From assembly GCA_947176045.1 (NCBI GenBank), contig CAMWPF010000017.1, positions 1 to 13,680 of the forward strand: a DNA stretch of 13,680 nt. Direction: 5' to 3'. This stretch comes from an uncultured Treponema sp. Its GTDB lineage: Bacteria > Spirochaetota > Spirochaetia > Treponematales > Treponemataceae. How positions within the stretch are numbered: the stretch's first letter is position 1; every line of letters starts with the position of its first letter. Below are positions 13,063 to 13,680 of this stretch, piece by piece. The notes under the pieces are model-generated. The model searched no databases. It was not told where the DNA came from and was given only the letters and a program-made list of their open reading frames with translations. The translations under genes were made by a program, and so were the position numbers.

Positions 13063-13680
13063 ATGGCAGGGACTATAAAACGGACAAATCCAGGAGATGC
13101 TGCAAATATTTTTGTAAGATGCATACTGAGTGATGTCAGCGATATGCTTGGAGGATTTCACGAAGATGATTTAAATGAAACTGTTGTATTCTTTAATTAT
13201 AAGTGTCCATACACAGGAGAAAGTATTGCGGAAATTTTTGAAAACAAGCAATGGGTATTGGATCATCTGATTCCTCATAATAGGGAAGCATGTGGATTGA
13301 ATTTGTATGGGAATATTATTGTTACAACTCGGAAAGTTAACAGTGCAAAGGCTGCGAAATCTTTTGAGGATTTCATCAGATCGTATACAGAAGGAACTTC
13401 AATCGAAAAAGAAGCTCGGATTGAAAAATTGAAAGACTTTCAGAGGCAGTCAGGATATTTTGAGAAGACAAAAAATCTTGACAAACTCAAGGAGTTTTGT
13501 CAGTCCGAATACGATCGTATTTTGCAGGCACTTTCTCAAAATAAAACAAAATATCCAGGGGTCATGGGTATTTCAGGATTTGTCCCCAAACCAAATTCTC
13601 AAAAAAGACTTTTAGAACAATCATCGAAGGTTTCAAATCAGATAAAAGTAGGAGAAATCGCACGGTACATATTGCGTCCC
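13063..13680 (+). CDS. HNH endonuclease, 3' end outside window
   Basis: The first 206 codons of a gene that runs off the right edge; no stop is present. An HNH core is visible: CPYTGE (48-53), then WVLDHLIPHNR with Asp67-His68, GLNLYGNIIVTTR with Asn84, and KVNSAKAAKSF with Asn93 and Lys96. This fits the ββα-metal nuclease fold, with the last His replaced by Asn as in many HNH enzymes. Only one Cys of the usual zinc pairs is seen. The following 100 residues are charged and helical. Homing, restriction and phage-defence nucleases all share this core; the part seen does not decide between them. The ribosome-binding site AGGAGG with 5-nt spacing fixes the start. The gene is A+T-rich and lies behind a gene relic, so it looks acquired. 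Confidence 0.8.
   Translation, partial: MAGTIKRTNPGDAANIFVRCILSDVSDMLGGFHEDDLNETVVFFNYKCPYTGESIAEIFENKQWVLDHLIPHNREACGLNLYGNIIVTTRKVNSAKAAKSFEDFIRSYTEGTSIEKEARIEKLKDFQRQSGYFEKTKNLDKLKEFCQSEYDRILQALSQNKTKYPGVMGISGFVPKPNSQKRLLEQSSKVSNQIKVGEIARYILRP

Noticed and set aside
1..13680. CRISPR array, tRNA, rRNA or complete insertion sequence
   Set aside because: No regularly spaced short repeats, no tRNA-like clover-leaf with CCA-proximal pattern, and no transposase or terminal inverted repeats were seen on either strand.

Overview
The window most likely comes from a host-associated Treponema or a close spirochaete relative. No ribosomal or other marker gene is present, so this rests on gene content: a BspA-like leucine-rich lipoprotein built in the Treponema manner, a small HU-like DNA-binding protein with a DUF4469 tail, Sel1 repeats, and an N-terminal peptide (MKIEMGES...) that I recall from many Treponema proteins. 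Base composition is strongly G+C-rich on the left and clearly more A+T-rich, in patches, from about 5700 to the right edge.

Left part (1-4419, all minus strand) is a compact block of housekeeping and envelope genes. In transcription order these are a polytopic membrane protein, a stand-alone AICAR transformylase (PurH formyltransferase domain, with one apparent frameshift), a secreted proline/alanine-rich protein with a likely beta-barrel end, ArgC, and a DRGH-type DNA/RNA nuclease that runs off the left edge. Two gene pairs overlap at stop/start codons (TGATG at 2420-2424, ATGA at 737-740). The other three genes have no clear ribosome-binding site; each has a TANNNT box exactly 6 nt before its ATG, which suggests leaderless transcripts.

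Middle part (4420-4793) is a divergent intergenic region. A good sigma70-type promoter (4463-4491) drives a roughly 295-nt leader holding a run of nine G and four hairpins. The leader ends at the HU/DUF4469 gene (4794-5534).

Right part (5535-13680, plus strand) is an accessory region with patchy composition: hairpins built on GCGAA/TTCGC, a RipA-like membrane protein, a Sel1-repeat protein, a conserved 18-residue leader peptide and a tiny membrane peptide, an ankyrin protein with a C-terminal helix-turn-helix-like module, two lipoproteins (the second a 923-residue mosaic BspA-like protein), a short ORF, and an HNH nuclease cut by the right edge.

The most notable structure is that the 3' end of the HU/DUF4469 gene recurs twice as a remnant: 6522-6617, starting directly after the RipA-like stop codon, and a short one at 8620-8637 just before the first lipoprotein. 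The accessory genes are therefore bracketed by copies of the same gene tail, as if genes were repeatedly captured behind an HU/DUF4469 gene. Two decayed copies of the MKIEMGES start (7279-7335 and 12906-13015) give a second layer of repeated module boundaries.
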